From Pyrrhoderma lamaoense (taxonomy: Eukaryota > Basidiomycota > Agaricomycetes > Hymenochaetales > Hymenochaetaceae), in the NCBI GenBank assembly GCA_002794735.1, contig NBAZ01000001.1, positions 2,728,001 through 2,792,000 of the forward strand: a stretch of 64,000 nt of DNA, written 5' to 3'. The notes under the pieces were generated by a model. It made no database searches. It was not told the origin of the DNA and saw only the letters and a program-made list of their open reading frames with translations. A program made the translations under genes and the position numbers. Of this stretch, positions 24,746-36,870 are shown piece by piece. Each line of letters starts with the position of its first letter. Position 1 is the first letter of the stretch.

Positions 24746-25471
24746 ATGCCACGCTCGATCCTCAAGCAATCTTCATCTTCAAGTTCATACTCAAATCCCG
24801 ATACCTCTCTTGCCGCCGCACTGCCCTTCACGCCTCCACCACCACAGGTGCACTTTCCTCCTCCTACGTCGCTCACGCAGACACACTACACCCACTCAGG
24901 CTCTCATTATGATCGAGCTCCTATAGTCGTGCTTCCCAACGATTGTGCCCTTCCTGAGAGAGGCTGTCCGGGCCGTACTTACGATAGTAGCTCAGGGTCC
25001 AAAACGCCAAAGTCGGCTATTCTCAATAGCAGCAGTGCCAGACACCCGCATCCCCGCGCCGCCGAAGCAAGTGCTGACGGGAGGATACCTCGGTGTGCTT
25101 CAAAGCCTGTACAAAATATTCCATCTTCTTCTACGATCATGCCCAGCTCGATGCGTGGGCCACCACCACTCGTACCGGACATTTCTTCTTCAGAGTCCGA
25201 TGAGAGCGACGGAATCGTATCGCCACCGCCTGAATACTATGTTGGAGGCGCTGGCGCCGCAACAAGTTTTGTTTCCATCGCCTCGGCTTCACAAGAGCAT
25301 TTCGACAAGGCGCTTGCCTTTCTCCCTCATGCCCCTTCAACCCCGAAAAAGGATGCTCAGAAGCGAGATAAGGACAGGAAGCGACGAAGTAGTAGTCCGC
25401 GCTTCAAATCAGAGGACGGGACACGATCGTTCGCCGCATCTTCTCTTGACGGGTGTCTTGGTGGATTTTAG
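24746..25471 (+). CDS. Ser/Pro-rich protein with a conserved-looking central motif, function unknown
   Basis: Single-exon ORF of about 241 residues from the ATG at 24746 (MPRSILKQSSSSSSY). A TTG-initiated extension to 24728 is not a credible start. Sequence features: Ser-rich N-terminus, FTPPPPQVHFPPPTSLTQTH, then the block DRAPIVVLPNDCALPERGCP with two Cys, a Ser-rich stretch, an acidic segment SSSESDESDGIVSPPPEYYV, a basic segment KKDAQKRDKDRKRRSSS, and a short tail ending LGGF. The mix of acidic and basic low-complexity parts around one ordered motif suggests a regulatory protein. I recall similar proteins only as uncharacterised basidiomycete ORFs. It is the sole convincing gene between 21.3 and 36.9 kb. 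Confidence 0.75.
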   Translation: MPRSILKQSSSSSSYSNPDTSLAAALPFTPPPPQVHFPPPTSLTQTHYTHSGSHYDRAPIVVLPNDCALPERGCPGRTYDSSSGSKTPKSAILNSSSARHPHPRAAEASADGRIPRCASKPVQNIPSSSTIMPSSMRGPPPLVPDISSSESDESDGIVSPPPEYYVGGAGAATSFVSIASASQEHFDKALAFLPHAPSTPKKDAQKRDKDRKRRSSSPRFKSEDGTRSFAASSLDGCLGGF

Positions 25472-25843
25472 TACGGGGTTTAGCTGTTCTTTTTTTACGA
25501 TTGAAATTGGAAGTTTTTTTTTGATGCCATTGGTGCATGGCTGTATTACTACTATCTTTGCGTCTCACCTCTCTTATTCTTGACCTCTTCTCTTCCTCTT
25601 TTTTACCATTGCATTTCTAATTTTTATTATTTTCTTTTGCCACTTCTCATCCGACTCGGCGTTGTTCTTTCAACTTCATCACGCGTCGAGTTTTTTTTTT
25701 TCCTTTTTTTGCTGTCATGTCATACTTCCACGACCTGCTTTATCCTGCTGTCGCAATTATTACTCTATACCCTGCTATCATTGTTACTAGCATCTGCATA
25801 TCGCAACATTGACGCTGGGGTTCATCCTCAATTCTTTATAAGC

Positions 25844-25879
25844 AACACACACACACACATATATATATATACACACACA
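25844..25879. repeat. Compound microsatellite (AC)n(AT)n(AC)n
   Basis: Alternating AC, AT and AC dinucleotide runs, about 36 bp, some 370 bp after the stop of the Ser/Pro-rich gene. Likely in its 3' UTR or just downstream. Confidence 0.9.
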
Positions 25880-26821
25880 ATCCATTGACCCTCCCACACC
25901 TCCCCCTTTACCTGTCTAGAACTGCATTTAACTCATGACATACCAATACGACCCTCCCCTTCTCCACAGGATTGATTGAACACTTTTATTTACTTTTTTC
26001 TGTTTCTTTTTTGTCTTTTCTTTTCTTCTCTGTCTGCAATTCTCATCCTCTTGTACACTTACTCACTTTACGGTTCCCCCAGAGCCGCCCGCATGCATTG
26101 GGCGGGGGTGACCCGTAAAATGTATTGTCTTTATTTTTTTTTCATTTGGTAACCTAACCTAATTGCAATTTTTTTTCTCCCTTGAGCTTTTTTTTTGTTT
26201 TTTGTGTTTGTGAGAGTGACAAAAAAAAGATGGGAAAACACGCGAAGTTTCGAGAGTCTATATATCTGATTTTGAGGTCTGAGAAAGAAAAGTTCATAAG
26301 TGAGTTGAGGCGAGAAGGGGGTGGGCACTATATATCTTTAATCTTACGCGATTAGTTAGTTGAGCTTGCGGGCAATTAAAGATTGAAAGAATAATTAGGG
26401 GGTTGCAACGTTGTCGTCACGGTTAAATGTGCGTGTGTGTGTCGTGTCGTGTGTCGTGTCGTGTTACTTTGGCTATCATAATGATAATGATTACGATATA
26501 TCATATATTATATGATTTCAAATATTTTTAATGTCTTTTTTTGGTTAAATAATAAAAAAAGTTCGAAGAAAAAGTTAGCTTTCCTGAAATATGGAATATG
26601 GAGTATGATAGCCAGAAATATAGATAATAATAATAATAAATAACAAATAAAAAATAAGGAAAATAAGGAACATCCACGAAGAATATTCTAATAGAGGGTA
26701 AGTATAGACGAAATAAATGAAATAAAATAAAATATGAAATATGGAGAATATCCGTATTCTGTTTTCTCTTTTTTTTTCTTTTTACTTGTGCTTATGTTGA
26801 AATTTTCTTTGAATGAAGTAA

Positions 26822-26858
26822 CAAAAACAAAAACAAAAACAAAAACAACCCCCCCCCC
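26822..26858. repeat. (AAAAAC)n repeat followed by a run of ten C
   Basis: Four to five AAAAAC units end directly in a ten-base C run (26849-26858). The junction of a purine-strand repeat and a C homopolymer is unusual. Confidence 0.9.
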
Positions 26859-28157
26859 GCGAGAATTCGTTAGGAATTTGTGGAATTTGTGGATTCGTGG
26901 ATTTGTGGATTTGTGGGGTTTGTAGGGTTTGTGTTGATTGAAACGCGGAGACGGGAGACGGGCGACTATTACTAACCCACCTGTTTAGAAAAAAAATGAA
27001 GAAAGTGTTAGAAATAAGGAAAAAAGGAAAAGGAGTAAGAAAGAAAGAAAAAGTGGGGGACTACAAATACAAATTATGATTTTAAATATGTAGGGGAGGC
27101 GAGTCGGAGGTCGGGGGGGAAGGGTTCTTTAATGATGATGGAATTTGGAATTTTGATTGAGTTGATGGGGTTGATTTGGTGATTAGAGAAATATAGTGTT
27201 ATTGGATAATTAGAGGAAAGATACTAGATAGACGGATAGTTTTCGGAATTTGGAAGCCCTTCTTATTTTTTTGCGAGTGTATAAGAAAAAACTTAAAGGT
27301 TCAGGTTCCAGACTTTGTCCCTCGAACGAGGTCCTCGAAGGGGAGCGAGAGAACGAAGAAAAAATAAAGATAGAAACAGATAAGGACGAACACATGAGAC
27401 CTCCCTTCAACACACGAATAACCATGTCCTCAATATTATTTTTTTCTTCCCGAAAAAAGAGAAAAAAAAAGAAATAATTCGATTCGATTGTTAGCAGCGA
27501 CTTGCGCGCTTCTCTGAAGCCACCCGTCACTTTCGTTTCGCCCGTAATATAAAATGACGGAGTGCATATACATCGTACAAAAGTCCCCCCTCCCCGGAAT
27601 ATACACATAACAAAACTACGAGCCACCTACGCACCCAACTCCAGACCTTTTCTCTGCCTCACGGCCCTCCGTATCGAGTGTGCGTGTGTATGTATGTGTG
27701 TGGCCGGTATTGTGGGAGGAAGGGCGGAGGTACTTCGAGACCTTAGTACACGCCACCCACCCACCTCCCTCTCTTCGTTTTAACTTTTTTTTTTCACTTT
27801 GCTTAGAAATAAGTTGTTGTTTTCTTATTCGTTTTTTTTTCTTAAGATTCTATTCTAAACCTTGATAAGGAGAGAGAGATAGATGACGGAAGACGGAAGA
27901 CAGATAACGGATAACGGCCACGTAAGTAAAGTGAAGTACAACTTCAAGTATGTATGTGGTCTCATGATACGAATAAAAAGCTTCAATACAGTACAGCCTC
28001 TAGAAGACGAACGAAAAAGAAGGAAAGAAAAAGGAGAAGGATTAGTATATATAGTGAGTGAGCGTTTGTGGTTCTCGGCGGATAGTCAAAAGTTCTTAGT
28101 TAAGATAAGCTGAGCTGATTCTGAGCCCGGAGGGGAAGAAATGGGCTTGTGCGTGGT

Positions 28158-28178
28158 AAAAGAAAGAAAGAAAGAAAG
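28158..28178. repeat. GAAA microsatellite
   Basis: About five uninterrupted AAAG/GAAA units. A CA-rich stretch (28195-28218) lies just downstream. Confidence 0.85.
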
Positions 28179-30197
28179 GAATACATGTAGTTACGCACAC
28201 ACACGCACACACGCACACATAGAGATGGCGAGACTTTCTTTTTTTTTTTTTTAGGAGAAAAACGTTCTTTGATTGCTTGTCTCATGACACGAATAGGAAT
28301 AAGTGTGTATCTGCGTGTGCGTGTGTCTGTGTCTATGTGGATCCTTTTAGTTCAAAGAAGATGCTAATTTGGCTGTTGGGAAAAAAAAGATAGGAGGGGG
28401 TTTAATCAAGCACGAGGTATCGCTTTTTTTTAAATTTTGCAAGTAACCTAGTATCTATCAAATGATGAGTGATGGGCTTGCCCACGTTCCAAACTCCGTG
28501 ATCCCAGTCACTCACACATACACACACAACCCAAATGAGTTTTATACATCTAGACTAAACCTTTTTTTTTCTTCTCTCCCTCTCTCTTTCTTGAGTTGAG
28601 TTTGTTCAGAAAAGGGCTTATGAATACCCTTTTGTTCGTCCTTTTCAGCCGTTTGATATGTCCCGCTGATGAACATAAGGAAAATAAATAGTCAAAAGCG
28701 TCTTAGATTCCCGATACCATTAATTGTTTTTTCGTAGATTGGCCAGCACCACCACCACCAAATAAAATAAAGATCTTTTATCAATTTGTAAGGTACGGTA
28801 CAAGGAGGTACAAGAGGGGGAGACGACGTCCTATCAAAACGCTAAAACGTACTCAAAAGCGACCGCTCCGTTTTATACAATCAAGCCGTTCTTGTTTACA
28901 ACCTCCCCTCCACCTTCCTTTGTCTCGCGGTGGCACGAGGCACAAACTTCTTTTTTTCCTACGATTCTTCTTCCCTTCCTTATTCCCATAATATCTCTAA
29001 ACGTTCCTCGGATGTAGTCATATTTTCCGCGTATTTCATAGGGGGAGGGGGGGGGAGCCACCATTATCTTAACTTAACCTAGCCAGCCCCAGCCCCAGCC
29101 ACTTACCCACCTAACCATTCAGCAGCTCAACAACCGCTCCGGTCCTTTAGCGGGCTTCTCATCTCTCACCTCACATATAACACCATTGAGGAGTTTTTAT
29201 ATTTATATAAAGCCGTCAAGACTCTTTGTGTTTTTTTTGAGGGAACTTTGAGTCCCTTCCTCCTGTCTGTGGTCCGTGCCTTGACTGAGGAGCTGGGTCG
29301 GTGGCTTCCGTCTTCTACTTTCCTTTTCCCAATCACCTCCCCACCTCATCTCCCTCATGCCTCTTCCCCCTCCCTTCCCCACGTAGATTCCCACGCCTAA
29401 TCTCAATCTCATAATCACCGAACTCTTCTTGGATTCTTGGATGACGAACGTAAGATTAATAGATAGATAGACAAAGTGACAAAGAGAGTTTTTTTTCTAT
29501 TTCTTTATACTTACTTCTCTTGCATCGTTCGTGTCATCGCGTCATCTCATCGTGCCCCGAAGCTTACCGTTAAGAATGCACCGCCCACCTTCTTCCCTTC
29601 TTCCCTCTCTGCCTTAGCGAAAGTTGTGCTTATGCTTATTAAAAAATTTAAGTTGTGTATATATGTGTGTACTTATGAATAACTCTAGGCGGTTAGTAAG
29701 AAAAAGGTGGTCTGAATTTTCTTATTCTCTTATTCTCTTCTTTATTTTTTTTATTTATTTGTTTATTTTCGAAAAAAAGGTTCTTCTTTTCGAGTTTTCT
29801 TTCCTTTGTTGTTTTATTCCCTCTTTCCCTCTCTCTCTCCTAGAGGGTTTTTTTAAGGAAAAAAGAAACATGAAACTCTAGCGCTGAACACTTGTTGTGT
29901 GCGTTTTTTGATTGGATGAACGGGGGAGGGGTTCAATCACGAATCACACAAATACAAACCGCTCACCCCTGCATTAATCACCTCCGGGGTTCATGGAGGG
30001 GAAACTAGTTTCGAGGGGAAGGGTGTGTGTGTATTCACGGTACAACGATTGTGCTTCTGTGATTTTGATGTGTTTGATGGATATCTAGGCTTGTCCACAA
30101 TGCATGTATGGCACACTGCCCTTTCGGAAGGGAAGCTAGATATTTTTGTTCGTTTGTTTGTTGGTTAGATTTCTTTTTTCAAATCAAAAAAGGAGAT

Positions 30198-30209
30198 CCC
30201 CCCCCCCCC
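30198..30209. repeat. Poly-C tract, 12 bases
   Basis: Twelve C followed immediately by six T. Part of the set of long C runs in the desert. Confidence 0.95.
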
Positions 30210-30747
30210 GTTTTTTAACCCGAAGTGGATAATTTAGTTGATCCGTCATAACATGATTTTGATGGTCTTGATGATCTCTTTGCTCTAGCCCCTCTTTTTT
30301 AAAAAAATGAAAACTTTCTGTCGAGATAGTACTAGTGTTTTGATATCTTAGCTATATGTATCCTTTTTCATTGTTCTTTTTCTAAAAAAAACAACCTTTT
30401 CTTCGTTCTTCTTTACATTCCAGTTTTGTGAACATCAGACATTAATACACAAGAGCATTGTTGCGATGATGTTTCGAACGTGCGACGGGTTTTTTTTACT
30501 CCTTTAAACTTTTTCTTTCTCGATCACTTCGGGGGTTTGGGTTAGGTTTAGCATTTTACAACTGCCTTCCACTCCCCTCTTCTTAGGAACCTCTGACCTC
30601 TCCCTCCTTTGCCCCATGCCCGTGTGTATGTGTACCAAACAGTAACAATCCGATGGAGGGGGGGTGGCAACAACTCAATACAAAACACGCTCTTTTGCTC
30701 TCTTCCGGCGTCTCCGAAAAGGTAGCGAGAATAATGTTATTCACCAT

Positions 30748-30758
30748 CCCCCCCCCCC
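30748..30758. repeat. Poly-C tract, 11 bases
   Basis: Eleven consecutive C, about 540 bp from the preceding C run. Confidence 0.95.
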
Positions 30759-32877
30759 GTTTACTTTGTTTATTTTATTCAGCCTAAACCAAACAAGAAA
30801 AAAAAAGAGAAATCACAAGAGTAATTCATGTAAACGTCTATCTCTCGGACCGAGGAAAAAGGCTAACGATCCCCCGATTTGCCCATCCAATCGGTTGGGA
30901 TTTTTTTATATCGCCTTTATTGGTTTTTATTACCATTTATTATCGTTTATAATCGTTTATATTCTCAATTTTGCCCCTAATGCCTAATATCTGTTCCTTT
31001 TTCTCTAGCTTCAATTTTTTTTTACCGCGCCCCCGCAGCTTTCGCCTATTTCCCAAATTTGAGACTTTCAAGTGAAAAATTGAAAAGCTACTATGATTTC
31101 CAGTCCTTTTGCATGCATCCAAGCAACGCCTCTCCCGATTTTTAGTAATTTGTCACTTACGCTCCTTGTCAGACGTCGGATTCTCCTTCAAGGGGCGAGT
31201 TTGAAGGAGAAAGCGAGACGATACGATACACGTCTCAGCCATCTAAATAGACTAAATATTAATATATTCTTACATCACCATGATCATATGGTCACTCGGG
31301 CGACTCTTTCCCGACGTCGAAGAAATTCGGCATCCAGAGAGAGAGGGGTGGAAGAATGAAAGAAAGAAAAAATAAGAAACTCGGAATTCTCGGTTATTAC
31401 GCACCTCTTTCCAATCGACGGACAGTGTTACACATGAGGGGTGGGGGGGCTAAATTGGCGCAGTCGAGAAATATGAGAGATAAAAATAAATAAATATTTA
31501 AAAAGTAAATGTATAGCCGATTATGGTAAAGGACGCTAGGGATTACGATTGACATTACTTAGACAGGCAGGTTTAATCGATAGGCATTTCCAAATTGGCA
31601 TCGGCTATCTTGTATCTGGTGTCCTTTAATATACCCCCATTACCCAGCTTGTAAGTAATAGGTAGTCATGAATGGACTACCCGACGAGCGGGAAAAAGCG
31701 GAGAGGTATGTTAGATTACCAAAAAACCCGACTGGTCAGAAGTGTGTGTGCGAGATTGACGAGTTCGGAGTTGTTTGTTGTAAGACGCTTACACTGTTAC
31801 AGGCGATATGTATAGCTTATCCCTGTACATTACTCCAAGTCCCAAGCGTCTTGACTTCTTCCGGCTCGCTTCAATTGTTGTGTCAGAAACCAAACATTTA
31901 TCTAATTATTCTTAGTGGCATTTTCTTTCCTATCTATGGAAAAGGAGGTTACTGGGGAAGCCGCAAAGAATGCCAAGCTTTCTTGTTGTATCATCACTAC
32001 TTGTCAGTTAACAATATTAATCACTGCGGAAGTACATGTGCAATGCTGCATACATCCCGCCGCTCCGCGTCTGTGCACCTCCGAACTAGCATTTTCGCGC
32101 CGCTGATCTATGCCAAGGTTTGTATTCATATTCTAGCACGGAAGCTTCTCTGGTAACTACAAACGCGTATCATGATAATCATCATCTTGTATAAGACCGG
32201 GCCTTGTGATAACCTTACAGAAAACGAAGAGGGAAAGCAAAACAGGAGTTCTAGGGTATACGAATTACAAACCCAAAGAATGAAATCTTAGCCTCACATA
32301 TAGCCATTCATCAGCGACACCATTTCTTGTGTTGCGGTGTTCAGAACTCCCTGAGCTAACCCTGTTTTGTTTGGCCTCCTGTTGAAATCCCTTTTTAAAG
32401 CCCCAAAAGCTTTAGCTTTCTATGACAGATCCCCCTCTGGGATCAGGGTTCGCTGAGATGAAATGACGGTTTTATTCATTTAACTTTTTTCTTCTTCTAG
32501 AGGATCTGATCTTTACTCGCTAATTTACATCTCCGTATCAAACAATCAAAACGAAACGAAAAGAGAACTTATCACAAATGCGCGTAAATTTACCGATATG
32601 ATATGGAGGCCCTAAAATATCTTATAAGGACTGGTCTTGATCTTGTTGGTTTCTTATCACTATACGGGATAACTAGTTCCTAGAACGGCCGCACTAAGAA
32701 AGAGTTTAACATGCTACATCTGATCATTCACCAGGAACCATTTGTTCTTATTATGTTCTCTCGAGATTGAGGTCACGAGGGGTGGGAGGGGTGGGGAGGG
32801 TTAACGATAACTGGGTGAAGACTATGTTTAGACAAAAGAATAACACCCAGTTTCTTATCTCCTGTGTGTAAGTCATG

Positions 32878-32890
32878 CCCCCCCCCCCCC
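32878..32890. repeat. Poly-C tract, 13 bases
   Basis: Thirteen consecutive C; a G-rich stretch (GGGGTGGGAGGGGTGGGGAGGG-like, 32779-32800) lies about 80 bp upstream on the same strand. Confidence 0.95.
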
Positions 32891-33395
32891 ACCGAGGTGA
32901 CGTCTAGCATCTACCTTTATCGTGGGGAAGAAGAACTCTCATCGCAAGACCTATTTAGGCTATTAAGCTATTTTTAATGATGTCACCAGGGTAAAGACGA
33001 GAAGAAATGAACGTTTCGCTACCTTTGTCTGTCTAAATTACCGGAAGTAAATATATAGCGTGTATTCAATTCAACTATATTTTCATTTTTAAGCATTAAA
33101 GCTTGGACGGTCATGCTCTTTCTTTTTTGTTTCTCAGAGAGAGAAGATGGAAGATAGTTGTTGCATGATTTTATGTGTTATGATAGTTAGCTCATGATTG
33201 TTGCTTTTTCTTCTTTTTTCTTCTTGTGTGTGTGCCTAAGGCTAGTCTCCTTCTATCGGTCCTACCGGTGATGTACGTTTCCCCTTTCATCATAGGTAGA
33301 GTACGGTACGAAGGGTCTTCTTATTTCTGAAGACGTCATATGATAGTTTTGAACGATGTATTTATATATATTCTGAATCAAACGTGTTCATATTA

Positions 33396-33457
33396 GAAAC
33401 TAGAACTAGAACTCGAACTCGAACACGGACACGAAACATGTCGAACATGTCGAACTC
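33396..33457. repeat. Degenerate hexamer repeat (AGAACT/CGAACT) with CATGTCGAA copies
   Basis: About six degenerate hexamers (AGAACT, CGAACT, CGAACA) and then two direct copies of AACATGTCG. In one frame it reads as alternating Thr and Arg, which is a by-product of the repeat, not evidence of a protein. Confidence 0.75.
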
Positions 33458-36400
33458 GGGAGTGATCCCCCTCTACGTTTTTCCGTTTACCCCGAGGAGG
33501 TTGATTAACCTGGTGGCTAGACCGCACCGAAGTTATCTCTTTTTTCACTTTTCTTTTCAGCCGAGGTTTAGTTTAGAGTTCTTCTATTCCTTGTTCTTAA
33601 TAAAGGTAATCCACTGCCCATATGGATATCCCTATCTACTATCTGTCATCCGTGAATAGAACAAACTCAACGCCGAGGTCGTCGTATCATAACACAGTTC
33701 TTCCGTTGGGTGAGTTGGTGAGTTGGTTATCCCCAAAGTTTTTAATTTTAGTACTGGCGAGTCTCGACCACATTCAAAAGGCTTTAAATATATACAAGCA
33801 TATACTTATACTTATAATTATGTCTTGAATTCAAATAGGTGGAGTTATGTACTTGTTTGTTCTTTATCATATGACTTGATCGTTGAAAAAAAAAAGATGT
33901 GTGTGTGGCTTGTACGATGTACTTTTTTTTTCTCAGGCTTTATTTACCCTGAGCTCACTCTGATGCAAGAACCCCTCTTGCTCTTGATGGACGTTCGGGA
34001 TCACTAACACTAAGGGACACACGGAGAGGTAGGTAGGTATACGTATGGATGTAATGCGTAATGCGTGATAGATCAAATAGGGTTTTTGAAGTGAAATAGT
34101 ATTCTTACTTATCTTACGGTCATTTATCTATCTACTATTTCTCATATATATAAAGAAGACACTCTTACTCATTCCATTCATATACACGTTTTTCTACAGA
34201 CCCGAATCACCTCCCCATTATATCATAGAGAAGGTCTTCTTTTTTCCCCACTTACAAGTCCGCTTTTTTTGTAAGCACCAAAAAAATCAAAGGGATTATA
34301 TATATATAATTTACTTTCACCGCGGAAACAAAACACTTATCAAAATCAAGAACTTGAAAAAAAAGGGGGATTAAGTAGGAAATAACACACCCGTCTTTCC
34401 GGCCCTTCCTTTTCTCTTTCTCTTTCTCTTTCTCCTTCTAACTTTCTTTCTTTCTCTTTTTCTCTTTTCTGCGTTTTCTTTCCGTCTTCTAAAAAGCCCA
34501 TTATGAATAAACAAGATTACTAATAAATCAACGAGACCTTCGAATGACGCACTTTCAATTGAGTCGCCCCCTTTCTCCCCTCTCCCTCGTGTCCGAGCTC
34601 TTTACTTCGAATTTGTAGAAGAAGAAGGAGGAGGAGGAGGGGGAAAATTGGACTCAGATTGGGGAGATTCAAACTCCGGGCGTCAACTATATGGCTGTAT
34701 GGCCCTGTCTTTCTATTTCATTCATTCATTACAATTTAAAGCCTCGTTACTCGACCAGATTCCTGTTACGCACACATCTTCTTTCTCTTATATACTAATC
34801 CCGCATAACTACGAACGTTTAAAGGAGTTGTTAGCTTGAGAAGAGAGAGAAGAGGAAAGGGAGGGGATTAGAAAAGGAGATAAAGATAAGAAATATCAAG
34901 TCGTGGCGTGGAGTGTGGTGTTGTTATCTGATTTTAGAAAGAGCCGATTCGGAGAGTTAAAAGTTGAGTAAAGTTATTTATGCGAGTATGGAGACCTCCT
35001 ATATTTTGTGATAGATTCGTTTCGGAGAAAGAAATTTAAGAGTCAATCTTCTTGGATTTGTAAAGGTATTTTGAGAATAAACTCTGAACTGGAAGTTTCA
35101 TAAGTCATAGGGGAGGGAAAAAAAGGGCGTTCTGGTTCTCGTGTTTATGTTAGATATAGTACTTCCCGAGGACTGGAAACTCCGCCGGAAAATACAATCA
35201 TCATCGGGATAAAGATGATTTTCAAAAAAATAAAAATAAGAAAATTTGATTGATTGAGATAAACATCTGGTTAGCTTCAAGGATACCGAATGGATGTAAG
35301 GAAGGGCTCGGGTATGATTGATGCATCAAGCATCTATCTATTCTAGAGATCCCTTTTCTCTCGCATGTTAAGAAGAGAACGGCAGATAAATATTTCCTGA
35401 TCCTGATAGGAGATATTCCTGTAGGGAAAGGAAAGGGGTGGAGTTATGTGTGTGTGCGGGGGAGGGGGTTGAGATACAGGCGCTTTGACCCATTCAGAAA
35501 GTTAAGATCTGGAGATAGTCGCAGATATGGAGAAAAATAAATAAACAAAGATACACGTTAAAACCGTTAAAACACAAAGATTGTAGGCGCGATAGATTTT
35601 CTCTTGCCCCAGCTCAGATAGTTCGTTTGAGATTTTCTGATTTTCGTGCTTGGTTATCTCGGTTGTTCTCGTTCTTTGTATGCGTCCTATTTTTTTTGTT
35701 ACACGCATATATCAAGAGAGTTTGTCCTTCCTGTGCGATAGTTATTCTCTCAGATACGCACAAACATACGAAATGTGATTTACGTCTTAAAGTAACTACG
35801 TCAATGCCTGTTCGCTGAGAGTAATGATGCTATAAGGCTTCTTGGATGCCCTATCACACTGTACGGAAATGGAACTGAATTCAAGTCGGGACAACCACTA
35901 AACTATCAACATCTAGAAAATTCATTCTCCCTAACTTTCCATCTGATAACGGATAACGAAAGGAAAAAAATACCACCTCGCGATTGAGTAAAGTAAGATA
36001 CAAAAGACTTAGACTAGCCTTTGGAAGAGGGTCGGACCCCCCATGTATTGCGCATTTTCTTGGGTAGTACTAGTCACTTCGGTTGGGCACACACACACTT
36101 ACACACACACATTCGTAATGAAAACCTTTCGTCACAAGTTCTTATCCTGGGACCTGGAATTTGGTATACAGGATGTGTTGCATAGGAATTCACACACAGT
36201 AAAGGAACCTAAAAGGTTGATGATTCCGCTTTAGTGGATAACGCGGGAGCCCCATCGCATTAAAGATAGATTGACATGCTCGAGGCTACACGTCCTTTGC
36301 ATGAGAACGGAGTCTCAAGTCTGCCGGAAGACGTCTTCACCTTACAGGAAACTCAGTCGCTATTTTCTCCTCTCTAATCTTTCTGTCAGGTTAGATTAGA

Positions 36401-36870
36401 GTATATATATCAGGCACAAAAGTGAGATTGAAAGATGGAGCAAGTTGTTATTGAGAAAGAGGTTTAAGAATCTAATGGAGCTCACTTTATTCGAGAATGA
36501 GGCTTCGAATCCTAGAAGCTTTGAAGAATAAAGTCCGGGTGTCGTCATAGAAAATTCTCGACACGCTCAAGAACATGGTTTAATATCATCTTTTTTTGAC
36601 GTCAAAGTCCCTCTCTGCCCGCGCAAGCAAGCATCATCCAACGAAGGAAGAAATGACAAAGTTTCTCACCCAAAGATGTGAAATGAGCTTTCGATCTCTC
36701 TCTTTCTTCTGCGTGCGCACATTGCAAACACACGCACATAACACATTCAGACGTTCCCACGGTCACACAATACACGCAGTACTAGTGCCTCCGTGTCCTG
36801 TCCATTGGGAGCCAGGGCCGACTTACACTGAGAAGTTATAGGTTACTTGGCTAAATATTCTGTAAACATA

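Larger units (their letters stand above)
25472..36870. other. Gene desert with simple repeats and long G/C and A/T runs
   Basis: About 11.4 kb with no ORF that shows family motifs or sensible exon structure. The sequence is full of poly-A/T tracts, CA/TG, GAAA and CTTTCT microsatellites, and four poly-C runs of 10-13. CT-rich blocks that look like fungal leader sequences occur at about 27560-27790, 28560-28600 and 34400-34470. The longest ORF (31668-32156, 162 codons) has no recognisable domain. No retrotransposon, terminal inverted repeat or transposase was detected by eye. Confidence 0.6.

Noticed and set aside
31668..32156. 162-codon ORF in the gene desert
   Set aside because: No domain, no sensible intron structure, and an overlapping second frame of similar quality; probably chance.
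33384..33659. ORF starting with a Thr-Arg repeat
   Set aside because: The dipeptide repeat simply reflects the degenerate hexamer DNA repeat; no further protein signal follows.
34655..34685. Second tRNA T-arm-like sequence (GGAGATTCAAACTCCGG)
   Set aside because: Only a short hairpin; no anticodon arm or acceptor stem fits.
25472..36870. Centromere, mating-type locus or transposon island
   Set aside because: No reverse transcriptase, transposase, homeodomain, pheromone or receptor signal was seen, and no long terminal repeats were found by eye.
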